Assembly: GCF_905475395.1 (NCBI RefSeq)
Contig: NC_058339.1
Location: forward strand, 39,441,172-39,505,171
DNA: 64,000 nucleotides
Origin: Chrysoperla carnea
Lineage: Eukaryota; Arthropoda; Insecta; Neuroptera; Chrysopidae
Direction of reading: 5' to 3'
Positions 50,175 to 63,420 of this stretch are shown here, piece by piece. Numbering within the stretch: the first letter of the stretch is position 1; each line of letters opens with the position of its first letter. The position numbers and the translations under genes were made by a program. The notes under the pieces were generated by a model, which saw nothing but the letters and a program-made list of their open reading frames with translations, ran no database searches and was not told where the DNA came from.

Positions 50175-50927
50175 GTATGAAACCAAAAGGAACGAACGGA
50201 GGTCGTTTATTAGGTGTATGAAAAAACATGAACACGCCATTAAAAAATATTATCTATTTGTTTTAATCTGTTTTGTAGTACATTTTGTACGTTTGTGTAT
50301 ATTTTTTCGTGTATTATAGTTTCGTTACAAACAATAACATTGTTTTTTTTTTTAACTTTTGTGTGTATCAACCAATGATGATCTCTATACACCTCTTATA
50401 ATAATAATATTTAATATTTTCATGTCATTTCTGACTAAATAACATGGCGGTCTAATAATAATCATTACAATTATTTTTTTTTATTTTTTGTAAACATACA
50501 ATTTTACTTAAAAAAAATAACTCATCAAAAACGTAAATGTTAAAAAGGGAACAAGTTCTCGTTTGATTTAAAACGTCTGTTTCGTACATGAAAATAAGAA
50601 TGAGCACTACAAGATTGGAAATAAAATTTTCTAAGGATGAACATGCAGTGCTCTCCTAAAATTTTCAGCTGATTTCAGTTTTATATATTTTCTAGTATTT
50701 TCAGAAGCAAAAGCGAGAAAATAGACGTGTGAAATCTATCATCCTCTCCCTGCAGTCCATAACTCAAATTTAAATTTAGTTCAATTTCATTTAAACTCTT
50801 TTAACTCTGAAGAGTTCCTTGAAGGATGAACGAGCGCTAGGTGTAAATCAATAACTTCAAGAGTAAGCATATTTAACATTGGTCTTGTATGATGCACGGT
50901 AGTGGAGATAAAATAAAAAAAACTATA

Positions 50928-51150
50928 TTTTTTCAATTTTGATGGCGATTATGTTGTAACTTGGCAATATAAGACGAAAAGTAAGAATACAATTTTTCGA
51001 TATCTGAAGTAATTTTCAAAATATTGAAAATTCTGCTTAATTATTTAGCTTTCGATATTTCGAAAACCAAGGCAGATATCGAAAAATTGTATTCTTATGT
51101 CTACGTTCATGAAGTTATAACAAAATTCATCATCAAAATTAAAAATAAGG
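50928..51150. mobile_element. Foldback element with arms of about 85 bp
   Basis: Left AAGAATACAATTTTTCGATA plus TCTG pairs with right CAGATATCGAAAAATTGTAT plus TCTTA. TTTTTCAATTTTGATGGCGA pairs with TCATCATCAAAATTAAAAAT. The arms are separated by about 40 bp of AT-rich DNA. Confidence 0.7.
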
Positions 51151-52813
51151 TACAAATAATTTCAAACACAAGTCTAAAATTGCTTACTTCTTAAATTCGA
51201 CTCCATTACGTCAATAAAGTCCGGCTGAATCTGTAACTGGAAGTTTTTTTATAAGACCAGAAGTACAGAAAATAGAGAAAAGTTTTTCTTCCTCTATTAC
51301 ATTTTGGATAGCATGTCTATAACATTTTATATATATGTGCTAGGCTAAGTTATGTTTAAGATTTGGCCTATCTAGAGAAGTCTTTTCTCTTGCGGATCTG
51401 ACTTGAAGCCTTTCTAGCTAAGTCTACAGCTCGAAATTATTTAAGATCCTAAAAGCTTGAAACTTGCCAGCCCTTTTAAAATTGATTAATTAAAGTTTTT
51501 GAATTTCCCATAATTTTTACTGGTAGGATGGTACCGAATATAATATTGTATTTATATACTATACATATATTGCCCGAACTTGGATCTACACACACTCATG
51601 CAAGTAAATTTAATATTATTATTGCTGTATACATATCCTGTGTTATCGGTATTGTAATTATTGTCAAAATTATCTTGAACATCACGAGAAATTTGTGTTA
51701 CAACCAATGATTTTTTCTCTGAATGTGATTGTGTTTGCTTATTGGCTCAGTACTTTTTCTTGTAGAGAGCTTGTAAAAAAAAATGTCTGAAAATTAACTC
51801 ATTAAAATGAATTTTGGTTTTTGTTGTTGTTGCAATGTTTTCGTAATGAAACCCTATCATTTGGCTAATAACCGCTGAATAATTTTACTTAAAAATTCGT
51901 GGAAATTCTCAATTGAAATTCAACACTTGCTTTAAAATTGCTTACATGGAATGATTAAAATATTAAGATGATAATAAATGTTTTAAGGCTGCACTGAAGA
52001 TCTCATTTTTTTTATAAATTAAGTGCTCATATCACAAAACAACTTAATATTTCAAATAAAAATATGTTTATTTGAATTGTTTTCTTGTTAAGATACGCCG
52101 CGAATATACTTCCTGGATCATTTGGATTCATGTAACTTTAATTTTTAAGCATATAATTAAATACGATGTCTTTATTAAAAAAAACAGTACCATTTTCTCA
52201 GAAAGAATGTAATGGATTTTAGCGTTGTTTTCGTTATTGTACCCAATTTATTATTTTATAATTTATTTAACTTACAATTTTTTTTCTTAACGATTTTTTT
52301 AATGATTTGTATTATCTTTCGATTTAATTTCTATATCATGCCATATTTTTAAATCCTAGGGTCAGATTTTTTTAATGAAGAAAATACTCCCAAAAGAAAA
52401 AATATGCTTAGTTAGTATGAGACTTAATCTTAAATATATTTGTTTGGCAAAATTAAGTTCAAATAAATGCTTTTTTATAAAGTCTGTTAATTATTGTATT
52501 GTGGAGAATTTGAATTTTTTGAAAAATTTGGTGGAAGAGGCGGGAAGATTGATTTAATCTGAAAAATAATATATAAATAAAACAGCTACGATCTTCAGTT
52601 GCGATGCTTTGGAGGTCGAATAATAGAATTTTGCAACCTGTAGGGACAATTGTAATGAGTAAAGTCTTTATGTGAAATCGCAAAAAAAGATATTTTAATT
52701 CTTTAATATAATTTTAAAAATTTAACTTTTCATTGCTTTCACAAAACTAAAAAAATAATTAATATTTAACACCCGATACAGGGTTCTAAAGTCTTTTATA
52801 AAAGTTTCAATAC

Positions 52814-52818
<5 letters not shown>

Positions 52819-52857
<39 letters not shown>
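52819..52857. repeat. (TA)n microsatellite
   Basis: An uninterrupted run of about 19 TA units. Confidence 0.93.
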
Positions 52858-52859
<2 letters not shown>

Positions 52860-53119
52860 TAAACCTCTTGGACTGGTAGAAAAGCTATCCCTTAGTTTGT
52901 AAATAGCTCAAGGAAAAAAAAATAGTCCAAGGAAATAGTCTAATAAATGGTAAATATAATTTATGACTTTTGTTACAATTTAAACCATTTCGTGTTTTAA
53001 TATCTATAAACGATTTTAAACAAATAAATTTTAATTAAATGAAATGTATATCTATTATATTAATGTACTACTATTCATGATTGAAAAAGAGACAACATTA
53101 TACCATTTATGAATCACTA

Positions 53120-53608
53120 TCTCTATATATTATAAATGCGAAAGTAAGCATGTTTGTTTGTTTGTTTGTTTGTTTGTTTGTTTGTTATGCTTTCACGCTA
53201 AAACTAGCGAATGGTTTTTGACGAAATTGTACAGCAATATAGCTCATACTTTAGAATAACACATGAGATATAATTTATAAAGATATATTTAAAAAAAAAA
53301 AAATGTTTAATTAATTTAATTTGACTTTACCATAAATTACAGATTTCTGTAAAAGTAATCATTTGACATTACCATAAATTTCTGTAAAAATAGGCAATAT
53401 AAAATATTTCACGGCCATCTTATCTGATATACTCAATGAATAATTACGGCTATTATACATTAAAAAAAATAGAAAACCATACATATATTTTACCTGTGTA
53501 TAACCAATCCTTACCATTATTTCGAGTGTTATAGAAAGGGGATAAGTGAGAGCAATATTTAACAATCTTCACTTTTAAACCCAGCGAAGCGGGTGGGTAT
53601 CACTCTAG
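53120..53608 (+). mobile_element. Non-autonomous Helitron, copy 4
   Basis: It starts TCTCTATATATTATAAATGC, has the longest (TTTG)n run of the set and ends CCCAGCGAAGCGGGTGGG plus TATCACTCTAG, flanked by A (53119) and T (53609). The hairpin is intact and there is no coding. Confidence 0.86.
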
Positions 53609-56235
53609 TTATACCATATATATTAAATATGAAATATAAGTTTTATACGCAATGACTTTAATCTATATCCTGTATCGATACATAAATACATTAAGCATTA
53701 ATATAATTTTTTAAATGTTTCTGTTTGTTTTTTTTTTTTTTTTTTATCAAATAGAACAATCTGGATAATTATTCTCTGTCATTTTTATTGCAGTTATTTC
53801 TATTTAATAAATTTATTTTATTTATTTATTTAAGTTTTTTTTCTATATTATTTATATTTTCTTTTTTTTTTATACAATTAATTAATTGATTACAATTTCC
53901 AAGTAATCAATTTGTTAGATTAATATAAGTTGATTGTGTATAGAATTTTTATTATTATTATTAATGCCACTAATGATTTTTCCGTTTGAAGTGGAAAAAA
54001 TTTTAATTTTATATTAATTTAATTTAATATGATTCAAAGCATTTCATTGAATGTACCGTTAGAATATTTTACACTGAATTAATTTTCTATGTGGTATGAA
54101 TTATTGAAACGGACTTTTTTCTTTTATGTTTCTTAATCAGTTATCTTCTTTGAATTTTCAATTAAGAATGTTTTATAGTCAATGGAAAAATAATTGTTAT
54201 ATTCAATAAAATACTCAAAAAATTTAGCAGAGGTGTGATTTGGCCCGGTTGCAACAAAAAAACGATAAATTGCTGCGACAGTCACTTAAAGGACGGCTAG
54301 TTACCTACTACCATTTTATGAAAGGTTAGTTACTTGGATAAATTGAAAAACGTTTTTTTATTTTAAAGAATGTGTGCATAAACACGTTGTTCATGTATTT
54401 ATAGAAATAATGTGTGGCTTCGAAATTATTTTCCATAAAAGTTTGTCTTTTTTCTAGATGAAACATAATCCCCAATATAGAAAGTTTTAGAATGTACCGA
54501 TATTTAAACACAATTGTCTGTATTATTTTTGCAAAAATTAATGATTTTGCTAGATTTTAATCACTTCTCGAATATAATGACTTTCTAATGAAATAGAAGC
54601 AAGGGCAATCGTAATTTGGATGATTTTAATGCTCTCGTAAAATACAAATTCAAACTGCCAACCGGATCATGTTGTGTCATTATTTTTTCATTCATTACTC
54701 TATTTTCTGAAACAGCATAATTTCTAAGTCGGAATCATTAAATCTCGTCGGTATCACCAAATTAGTTTGTAAGATTTTAAGTCGAAGTCACCATATTTTA
54801 TTGTGTGCCATAAACTTTATTGTTTGTCTCTTTATCCAAGTCCGCATTGCTCATAGAGGAAGAAGCGAGACAGGTATACGACTCTTCTACCTATCTCAGT
54901 TTCTCTAATAGTAATGACATAGCAAGAAAAAAAAACGTTGACTTACTCGTATTATTGGTTGACACTGGATAGGTTGTCCCTGTCTTGCTCGTTATTTAGT
55001 TACAGAAGTGTGAGGGATTTCTCTGAGTCAAATTTGCCCATGCCTGCTTTAGATAGACTTAAACTCCTTTGTCATCAGTTTTGTAACATTAAAATTGAAG
55101 GTTTAATACATTTGTGTAGACGGTAGTATATAGTTGCATTAAATAAATAGAATTTTAGCTTAAGGATATTTATTCACGAGTTTATTTTAATTTCGTTAAT
55201 TTATATTCTTTATGCAACAACTAACTCCTTTATTTATTATTAATAATATTATAATCCTTGAAATATATCAGTAAAAAAATAAAAAAAAATATGATTGCAA
55301 AAAAAAAATTTGCATAATAAATTATGGAACTGTTATTAATATTAATATTTTTAATAATAATATTTAAAAAAAGGTAATTATTATATTATTATATTAATAA
55401 AACGAAAGTATTTAACCTAATTTGCACCTGCATATCAAAATAAAATATTTACAATCACAATATTTAAAACAGTATTATGGTATAATCATAAATATAAAGT
55501 GTCCAACCTTTTGGTTAACCATATACGGAGTCAAAATTAAAACATTATACTTAAGATATTAAAGAATAAACTTTCGCAATTAAAAAGGTGGTGCGGTTTT
55601 TATAAAGCGATTTATAAAAACTTATTTAATCTAGATGCAAAAAATTGAATAAAAATTATTATGTTATTATTAAAATTTATATCAGATATCAAGTAATAAT
55701 ATAAAGATGTCGATTTAAATTTTATTTTTACTTCCAAAAATAAATATTTATTTGTATTTAATTCTTTTAAATGTTTCAGTCCGTAAATTATTATCGATTG
55801 AAATTATATTCTTGTATAAAGATATATCCTTGTTTGAATTGACGATTCTATAAATTACAACGATAGTCAGTCATAGAGACTGTCGACGGAAGAGAAAATT
55901 TTAGAACTTTGGAATAACTGTGTTTTGTTTTGAATTTTTTAATATATTGTAGCATGTATGATTAAAATTTTATAATTTGTAATTTGAAATTATTAACGTG
56001 TGCATAAAAACAAAACATAAAAATAATCATGCTTTTCAAAATTTATACCAAACGCCATCTATGAACAGTAATCAGAAGTTTCTATTTAAAAATTCAAATT
56101 CAAAATCACTTGGTTCATAGTTAATTGTTCGACTTTAATTATTATTACATAGATGTCGTTTTTTTGATAGAAAAATGTTTTTATTTCCTAGGTTACGGTG
56201 TTATATCTGTAGTCATAATATGTTACAGCATGTTT

Positions 56236-56570
56236 CTAACACATGAGATATAATTTATAAAGATATATTAAAAAATTAAAAAATTAATTTAATTTGACAT
56301 TACCATAAATTACAGACTTCTGTAAAAGTAGTCATTTGACATTACCATATATTACAGATTTTCTTAAAAATAGTCAATATAAAATATTTCACGGCCATAT
56401 TTTCTGATATACTCAATGAATAATTACAAATATTACATATATACATATATTTTACCTGTGTAAAAGAATCCTTACAATTATTTCGAGTGTTATAAAAAGC
56501 AGATAAGCGAGAGCAATCTTCATCAATCTTTACTTTTAAACCCAGCAAAGCGGGTGGGTATCACTCTATA
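56236..56570 (+). mobile_element. 5'-truncated Helitron copy
   Basis: Similarity to copies 1-4 begins abruptly at AACACATGAGATATAAT and runs to CCCAGCAAAGCGGGTGGG plus TATCACTCTATAG. The TC end and (TTTG)n run are missing, and the terminal CTAG has changed to CTATAG. Confidence 0.78.
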
Positions 56571-57633
56571 GTATAATATTATTTTCCTTATCAGAGATTC
56601 AAACATGTTATGCAGAAATTGAAAACATTGTATTGGTTGAGAGTGTACAAATTTTAATAATAGGTAAATATCGGAGACAGTGCAATCATTATTCATGTCT
56701 GCTTATAAAAACATAATTCTTTTTATTAAAATAATATTTATTTATACAAAATATAAAAATTAGATTATCAATAAAAATTACGTGGAATAAATTACACAGA
56801 CTAAAAACGTAAAAACACATAAAAAAACATCCATGCACAACTTACATATTGAAATGTAATTTAACAAGATTGTTTATATTCCAATTATGAAAACACAAAA
56901 ATTAAATTATCATATTATTATGACGGGTTACAACAACAAATAATAATTTTTTATTTTTATTTTACATCTTGTTAATACTAATTACAGAGTATGGTTTTGT
57001 AGTATGCTATGAAATGTTATCTCTATATGTTAACTATTTTTATTAAAGTTGTTAATTTTATTATTCTGTTTCATTTGCATAATATTTTATAATTTTGTTT
57101 TTTACTAGCTTTATTTTCTAATCACCGTTTTTTTTAAATACTAAATAGTACCCGATATTTTACATAAATTAATTAAATTGTGTTATGGTATCGAATTTAA
57201 TATAATTGAACCGTTTTGAATAATTTGTGACCAAGAGAAAAGTTTCTTTAAGGCTTACCACAAAAAAGACTGATATCCTAACTATTTAATAGGTTATCCA
57301 AATTCCCACTTCCCAGTAGATGTGTATACCTTTTCATGTTTATATAATTATTTAAATTTGCTCAAGCGTAATTTTCAAAATCATTGTGCCAGTTATTTCG
57401 ACAATTGCCTACATAATCATGAAAAAAGATATTGATAAATCCCGTATTCTCGATATGCAATAGTTGACTTTTAACCTTTTTATTTATGAAAAATGACTTT
57501 CAATTTTTCTGAAAATTTGGTGCTTCTTATTTTTACAAAAACAAAAGTTTCAATCATAACAAATTCTTAGTTTACAATATATTTTAGCTGAAAGGTCAGA
57601 AAAATAACGAGGTTTCGGTGTGGTGTATTATTT

Positions 57634-57847
57634 GAAAATGACATTCTAATAATGCATACATGTTTTCGTTTTCATTTTCACTACTAGATGGCAGATATGA
57701 TCATTTAATTAAGTGAGTAATTTAATTAATATAAAACGTTCAAAGGATTTCATTTTAATTATTTAGTATTTTAAGTGGTCTTGTTTGGCAACTAGTAGTG
57801 AAAATGAAAACAAAAATGGGAGTGAATTTTAAGAATATGTCATTTTC
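57634..57847. mobile_element. Foldback element with arms of about 55 bp
   Basis: Left GAAAATGACATTCT and CGTTTTCATTTTCACTACTA pair with right TAGTAGTGAAAATGAAAACA and AGAATATGTCATTTTC. The spacer is about 105 bp. Confidence 0.72.
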
Positions 57848-58718
57848 TAAGTATCATTAAGCTTTACGCAAACATTCTTTTGCATTTTTCAACTTCTATA
57901 TAGGTAAAATATCTCGAAAATATACTACGAAAAAAAATTGAGGTGGAAAGCTATTCCATATATATTCTTTCAGGTATCTTAATTTTCCACATTTTTGCCA
58001 TTTTTTTTACTGTTTCTAGAAGGAAAATGTGACTAAAGCTCTTAAAGCCACTACAAAAAAAATTATGGATTATACCAACTAATTCTCAGTTCTCCACTTT
58101 GAACTCTGTTATCCACTGTTCTGTGCAAATAAGTTTAAGTTTATTTGATACTGAGTGTACTTAATGGTCTGGTTTATGTTTAGAAATTTAAATTTCTTTA
58201 TAATACACTGTGTAAAACGTGTTAATTCATTTAAATTACTTCTTACATGTAAATATTTTCAAAATGTCAATTATATCAAATTTTGTTATTAATTTGATTA
58301 ATTTATTAGTTAAATACAGCAATTTGTTTTGAAATATTTGAGAATTCGTAATTTGAAACGACAGATTTTGATGTCTTAATAACTTGTTGTTATTTTTATG
58401 TATATTTATTTTCAAAGGAAGTAATAAGTTACATTTGAAATAATTTTAATTTAAAATTGAAATTATTTCAGAAACTAGTTTTATTAAATAATTTTTTGAA
58501 AATTCTCCATGGTGCAAAAAATTTGTCAAAAATTCTGGTTAAAACATTCGAAAGTTTCCATGAATTAATAAGTTTATTTGATTAACGTGATCAGGATTTT
58601 CAGGAATAACGATTTCCATGTTTAAAAATATATACATTTATTTGCGCTCCCACCATATTTATACTGAATTTTTGATAACTAAATAACAGTCCAAGAAATT
58701 TAAAAACACAAAATAGAT

Positions 58719-59010
58719 AATAGTTTAAAAAAACACGCTTTTGCATCTAGCTGAACTAAAAGGTAGAAAATAATTTTTTTCAATTGAAAAAATTATTTTA
58801 ACGTAAAGAAGCGTGGGTTGCTTTTTAAGATATTTTATATACACTTTATTTTTACCAATATCTATCTACAAAATATTTACGATAGTTTAAATTTAATAAC
58901 CTACGATTTCTTACGATTAAATTATTTTTTTGAATTAAAAGAAATTATTTTCTACCTTTTAGTTCAGCTAGTTACAAAAGGGTGTTTTTTTAGTTTTTTT
59001 TAAACTATTA
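58719..59010. mobile_element. Foldback element with arms of about 85 bp
   Basis: Left CTAGCTGAACTAAAAGGTAG plus AAAATAATT pairs with right CTACCTTTTAGTTCAGCTAG, and the outer AATAGTTTAAAAAAACACGC pairs with GGTGTTTTTTTAG...AAACTATT. Part of the left arm plus TTATTTTAACGTAAAGAAGC resembles 17545-17590, so a diverged relative may lie in intron 1. Confidence 0.75.
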
Positions 59011-60295
59011 TTTTTTATTTTAATTTAAGTATGGAAAAAAAATATAGAAAAGAAGTATGGTTTTTTTCAAAAAAAAAAATTCTAATATTGAACTATTTTT
59101 GAAAGAAGATCTCTATATAACTCATATTCTATGCTCGTTATTATTATTTATATTATATTTATATAACATATAATCAAACATTATACTAAAGTTTTGTATA
59201 TAAACTAAAACTAAGTTGGATGGATTACATTATAGGTTTTTAGTTCATATCATCTATACTTCTATACTATACATATATAATAGGTATAATAAATTTTGAT
59301 GAATGTTTTCATTGGTCACGTGCCATGGGAAACAATTCAAACACAAACACAGTGCAGCAGTGGTTTTAATAAAACTATATATTATTTGACATGGTAAATT
59401 TATTATTATTTGTTTAAATATTAATATTTTAATGTCTATATTTTGACATTATTAGTATTAAATTGTTAATTTTTTATTTTATTTTTAAACTATTTTGATT
59501 AAATTAATATGACATGTACATTTTTCGCTCCTTTTTAATAAAATAGAAGTAAATTTACTCGGTGAAATTTTTTTAATGCGGAAATATCTTAAATAAGGTG
59601 CTTAAAGCTTAGTTTGAGGAAAAAGGTTTCCTACAAAAAATATCGATAGGGGTCGGTCGTGAGGCAACCGGTAGGAACTACATTCCTTTCGTATCTTGGT
59701 ACATTATAAATGTAGCGCTACTTTTTTATTTACAAGAAATTTGTCTAAAAATTTGAGGTACTAATTTTTGAATTTAAATATTTGTTTGATTCAATAAAGA
59801 ACTAGATTTTATAGCTGCTTTAAGTTATTACTCTATAAATTAATTGTATTATTAGTTTAAAAAATACATACTTCTGATTTAGTAGTCAACTCAATCTATA
59901 TGTGAGTACATTACGTTTGGTTTGATTAGGATATTTATTAGGACGTAGTTTAAAAATTGCATTGTACCTACGTTAAATTATCTCTGTTTTCATTAACTTC
60001 TGATAACTTTCACAACTCAATTTTTTTAAAAGATAAAACATAAAATTTGGGCCAAAATACAAATTCACAGTTATAAAAAGATTTTCGTATTTTCTCAAAA
60101 CTCATGGCAACCGGAATTGATTGCAAAGTTTTTGTTTCGTAGGTAACCTAGATGTCGGTTTTTGGTTTCTGTTGCAGTTTGTTTTTTGTTTTAACTTCCA
60201 ATCAGCAAACAAATATCGTTCGATAAGGAAAATATTTCCAATACGTAGTTCCATTTAAAGCAACAAAGTAGGCCTCTGTTTGACCATGAAGGTAC

Positions 60296-60400
60296 CCTCG
60301 TATAAAAAGGCTATATTTTCTTCCCCCATTAAATTGAGCCAATATTTGTTTTGCTTTTTTTTTTTTTTATTTTTCATTACGTTCTCGAAATGTAACAGTG
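60296..60400 (+). repeat. Dispersed repeat R4, copy C
   Basis: CCTCGTATAAAAAGGCTATA, CCCCCATTAAATTGAGCCAA and TCATTACGTTCTCGAAATGT match the order of the other copies. Confidence 0.5.
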
Positions 60401-61959
60401 GAAACTTTTGAATATCTTTTTAAACATGGCTAATTAGATTACAATAACAACAAATGTTTTTCTACAGTAATAAAAAATTATTTCACAATTTTATGTTGCA
60501 AAACTGCCTATAAATTTTTGTGTTGATGTCTAAAAATTGAGATTATTACCTTATTTAACTCCAACTAATTCACGAAAGCAATCATGTTTATCTATTTGAC
60601 AAATAGCAAAATGATGAAAATACAACTTGAATAATATATTTTATAAACGTATACAATAAATTTGTTATAAAAAAAAACATATCTAGAGCTTATCCACTTA
60701 CAAAAAAAAAAAAAAAATGAAAGCAATAATTCAAAATGTATTTGAAATAACACAATACTCATAAATAATATTAAACAATATCCATTTCATATAGTGTACG
60801 ATGTATTATTACTTACTTTTTTACTTTGCTGTAGTGTTTTTAACAGAAGATAAAATTGTAATTTGTTTTTATATTTTCATTTGAAGAAAACAACAAAAAT
60901 ATACATAATAATATTATTATTATTTTTCAATTATCTAAAACATGCGTATAAACAGTGTTAAATATTTATATTATAAAAATAGTATGTGAAACGTCCATGT
61001 AACCTCTATGTATAGATTAATCAATAAAAAGTAAATATAGCAGGATTTATTTTCGCAGTAATCTTACTTTATAAAAAGAAAACAGTAATACAAAATCAAA
61101 AAAATCTATTAAATTAAGAATAAATGATTTACTTCCATCACTATTTACCTAAAATTTCAATAACGTAAAAGAGTTGTCTTACAATATTGTAAGTCGATCT
61201 AGCTTCATTTTTAAAAAGCGTCGTTTTATTCGTGTTTTCAGGAAAAAGTGAAACACTGTAAAATATGACTCTTCCTGACATCTATTGGTGTATATCGTAG
61301 TTAACGAAATATAGTACATTACCGGGACATTCAAACTGACATTTGCATGGAGACATTTTTAACGGTTCTAATATTAGTGATAAAATTTGTGTCTTTTTAA
61401 CTCAAAAAATACTCAGCAAAGCTCGGTCATCCAGGTACTTATACTTTATTGAAATAAAAATATAATCGTGTAAATATAAAGTAAATGTTGCTATGTTACA
61501 ATTAAAATTACACCACACTTTTGTAAAATTAGGTACTAGTCTATTTAGGTACTAGTCCTTTTCAACGTTATCTCAAAAAGATTTTACTGTCTACCAATGC
61601 CTAAACGAAAAAGGTGCTCAATACACATAGTCCACGCATCATTTTTTTTTGTGTATGGAGGTAAAAATATATAAAATATATGATGACGGTATAGTATTTA
61701 TTCACAGGTATTTTCGTTTATATTTAAATAACAATATACTTGTAAGAATATATAGAGGTACATATATTTATCTTGTCTTGTGTTTATGCAGCGTATTGTT
61801 TTATTATAAAAGAGAATAATGTTATAAAATGTAATTTTATTACTTATATACGGTGTATCATTTACAAGCTATATTTGCAGTTCATTTGCAGTTTAATTTT
61901 GTAAATTTTTCCCACAATTTTCATCATACAATTTAAACAAGTGAAATTTTCAAAATTTA

Positions 61960-62165
61960 AAAAATCCCCGACAAATTGTTCCGGTACGGAACTCTAAACT
62001 CGTAATTGAAACATAGCTAAGAATACTCCCCGTTAAAATATCTTTCAAACCAAACCAAAAAAATTAAAATCGGTTCATCCGTTTAGACACTATGCCACAG
62101 ACAAACACACACAGAAAGCACAGAGAGCTAATAACTCCCAGTTTTTTAGTTCGGGAGTTAAAAAG
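61960..62165 (-). repeat. Dispersed repeat R3, copy C (minus strand)
   Basis: Plus-strand landmarks are TCCCCGACAAATTGTTCCGG, TACGGAACTCTAAACTCG, ACATAGCTAAGAATACTCCC, TCGGTTCATCCGTTTAGACA and TAACTCCCAGTTTTTTAGTT. A fragment resembling its middle also occurs at about 39575-39660. Confidence 0.6.
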
Positions 62166-63273
62166 AATAATAATTTTCGAGAATATTCTACTATAACACA
62201 TAAATTTAAAATTTATGGAAAACTGTTTTAGTATCGCGTTAGATAAGTCCAGATTTTGAAAGCATGTGTCTTCAGTAAAACACTTAAAATAGTATATAAA
62301 GTGTGTTCAGTCATCAAAAAAATGATTGTTCTTTCAATATCAAACTAATTTGAAATTTCATAAAGAAAAATAAAACTTTCTGAAAGCTAGTCAATAAAGT
62401 GAAAAATTTCTGCTTCCCAGAAGCATAAATGTATAAATTAAGCAATGATTTCAATTGCTTCAAGGATAACTTCAATTATTTAACAAACCAATTGCAATCC
62501 TATCAGGTGGAACAGAAGTAACTCTAAAAGCATGTTTCAAGCTTTGTAAATTAAGTAATTAAAAGACTTTTTTTAATTGATACACCCTATATATAAATAA
62601 TATTTATTATAAATAAAAAGAAGACGTATATCTTTATTTAATATGTGCCTTTATGTAAAATATATGAATTGGATATAATTCAATTGGCAAAAGTATCATA
62701 GCAAAACCATTTATTTGTGGTAAACTATTTATTGTGGGAAGGAAACAAGAATACATATTCATTGTTGTATACTACTTTGTACACGTTGTTTGAAAGCGTT
62801 CGTAGTTACTACGTTCTTTCTGTGTATTATGCTACATTTTAATATAGGAGAGAGTGTATTACCCTCGATGTAAATTTAAGTTCATTCGTGTTTTAATGCC
62901 TTTTTTTGACCTGCAACAATGATAATAGTCTCTCATTATTGCAATGTTATTCCTACACACTATGCATAAACAAAATTTAATATAAAACAGATAACCCAAA
63001 AAATGGTACAAGAATATAATGTAATGTATAACATAGGCTAATCCTTTAATGTATGACATATATCCTTAAGGCATCATTTACTCGGAGCATTACGTTTCGT
63101 TACCTTAGAATTAAACTACAATAACAGGTTCAAACTGAGTTTCTGAAGGCATTAAATAAATAAATTGATGTATATTTGGAAATTAAAGTACCTAACAACA
63201 ATACTGTTCGAATGTTCGAAATAACCCACTCTTTTTATAGTCTAGTCATTAGACGGACCACTATTTTATTAAG

Positions 63274-63420
63274 AACTCGCAGATACACGCCAGCTTTGCT
63301 GGGTGATTTCTCCTTTAAAAACAAAGACTATCACGTTATAGCCCTCACCTATCCTCCCTTCAGTCACAATTTTATGGATTTTAATTTTTTTGTGAGTAAC
63401 TTTTTTGAAAATGAAGTTTG
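63274..63420 (-). mobile_element. Diverged Helitron 3' end (minus strand)
   Basis: On the minus strand the segment reads ACCCAGCAAAGCTGGCGTG then TATCTGCGAGTT. It aligns with the Helitron terminus CCCAGCAAAGCGGGTGGGTATCxxTCTAGTT, with the hairpin kept (CCAGC/GCTGG). The adjoining interior (GAGGGCTATAACGTGATAGT) resembles 29265-29340 and 36340-36390. The left boundary is approximate. It lies inside the 158-codon ORF 63176-63652, which is therefore not a gene. Confidence 0.5.
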
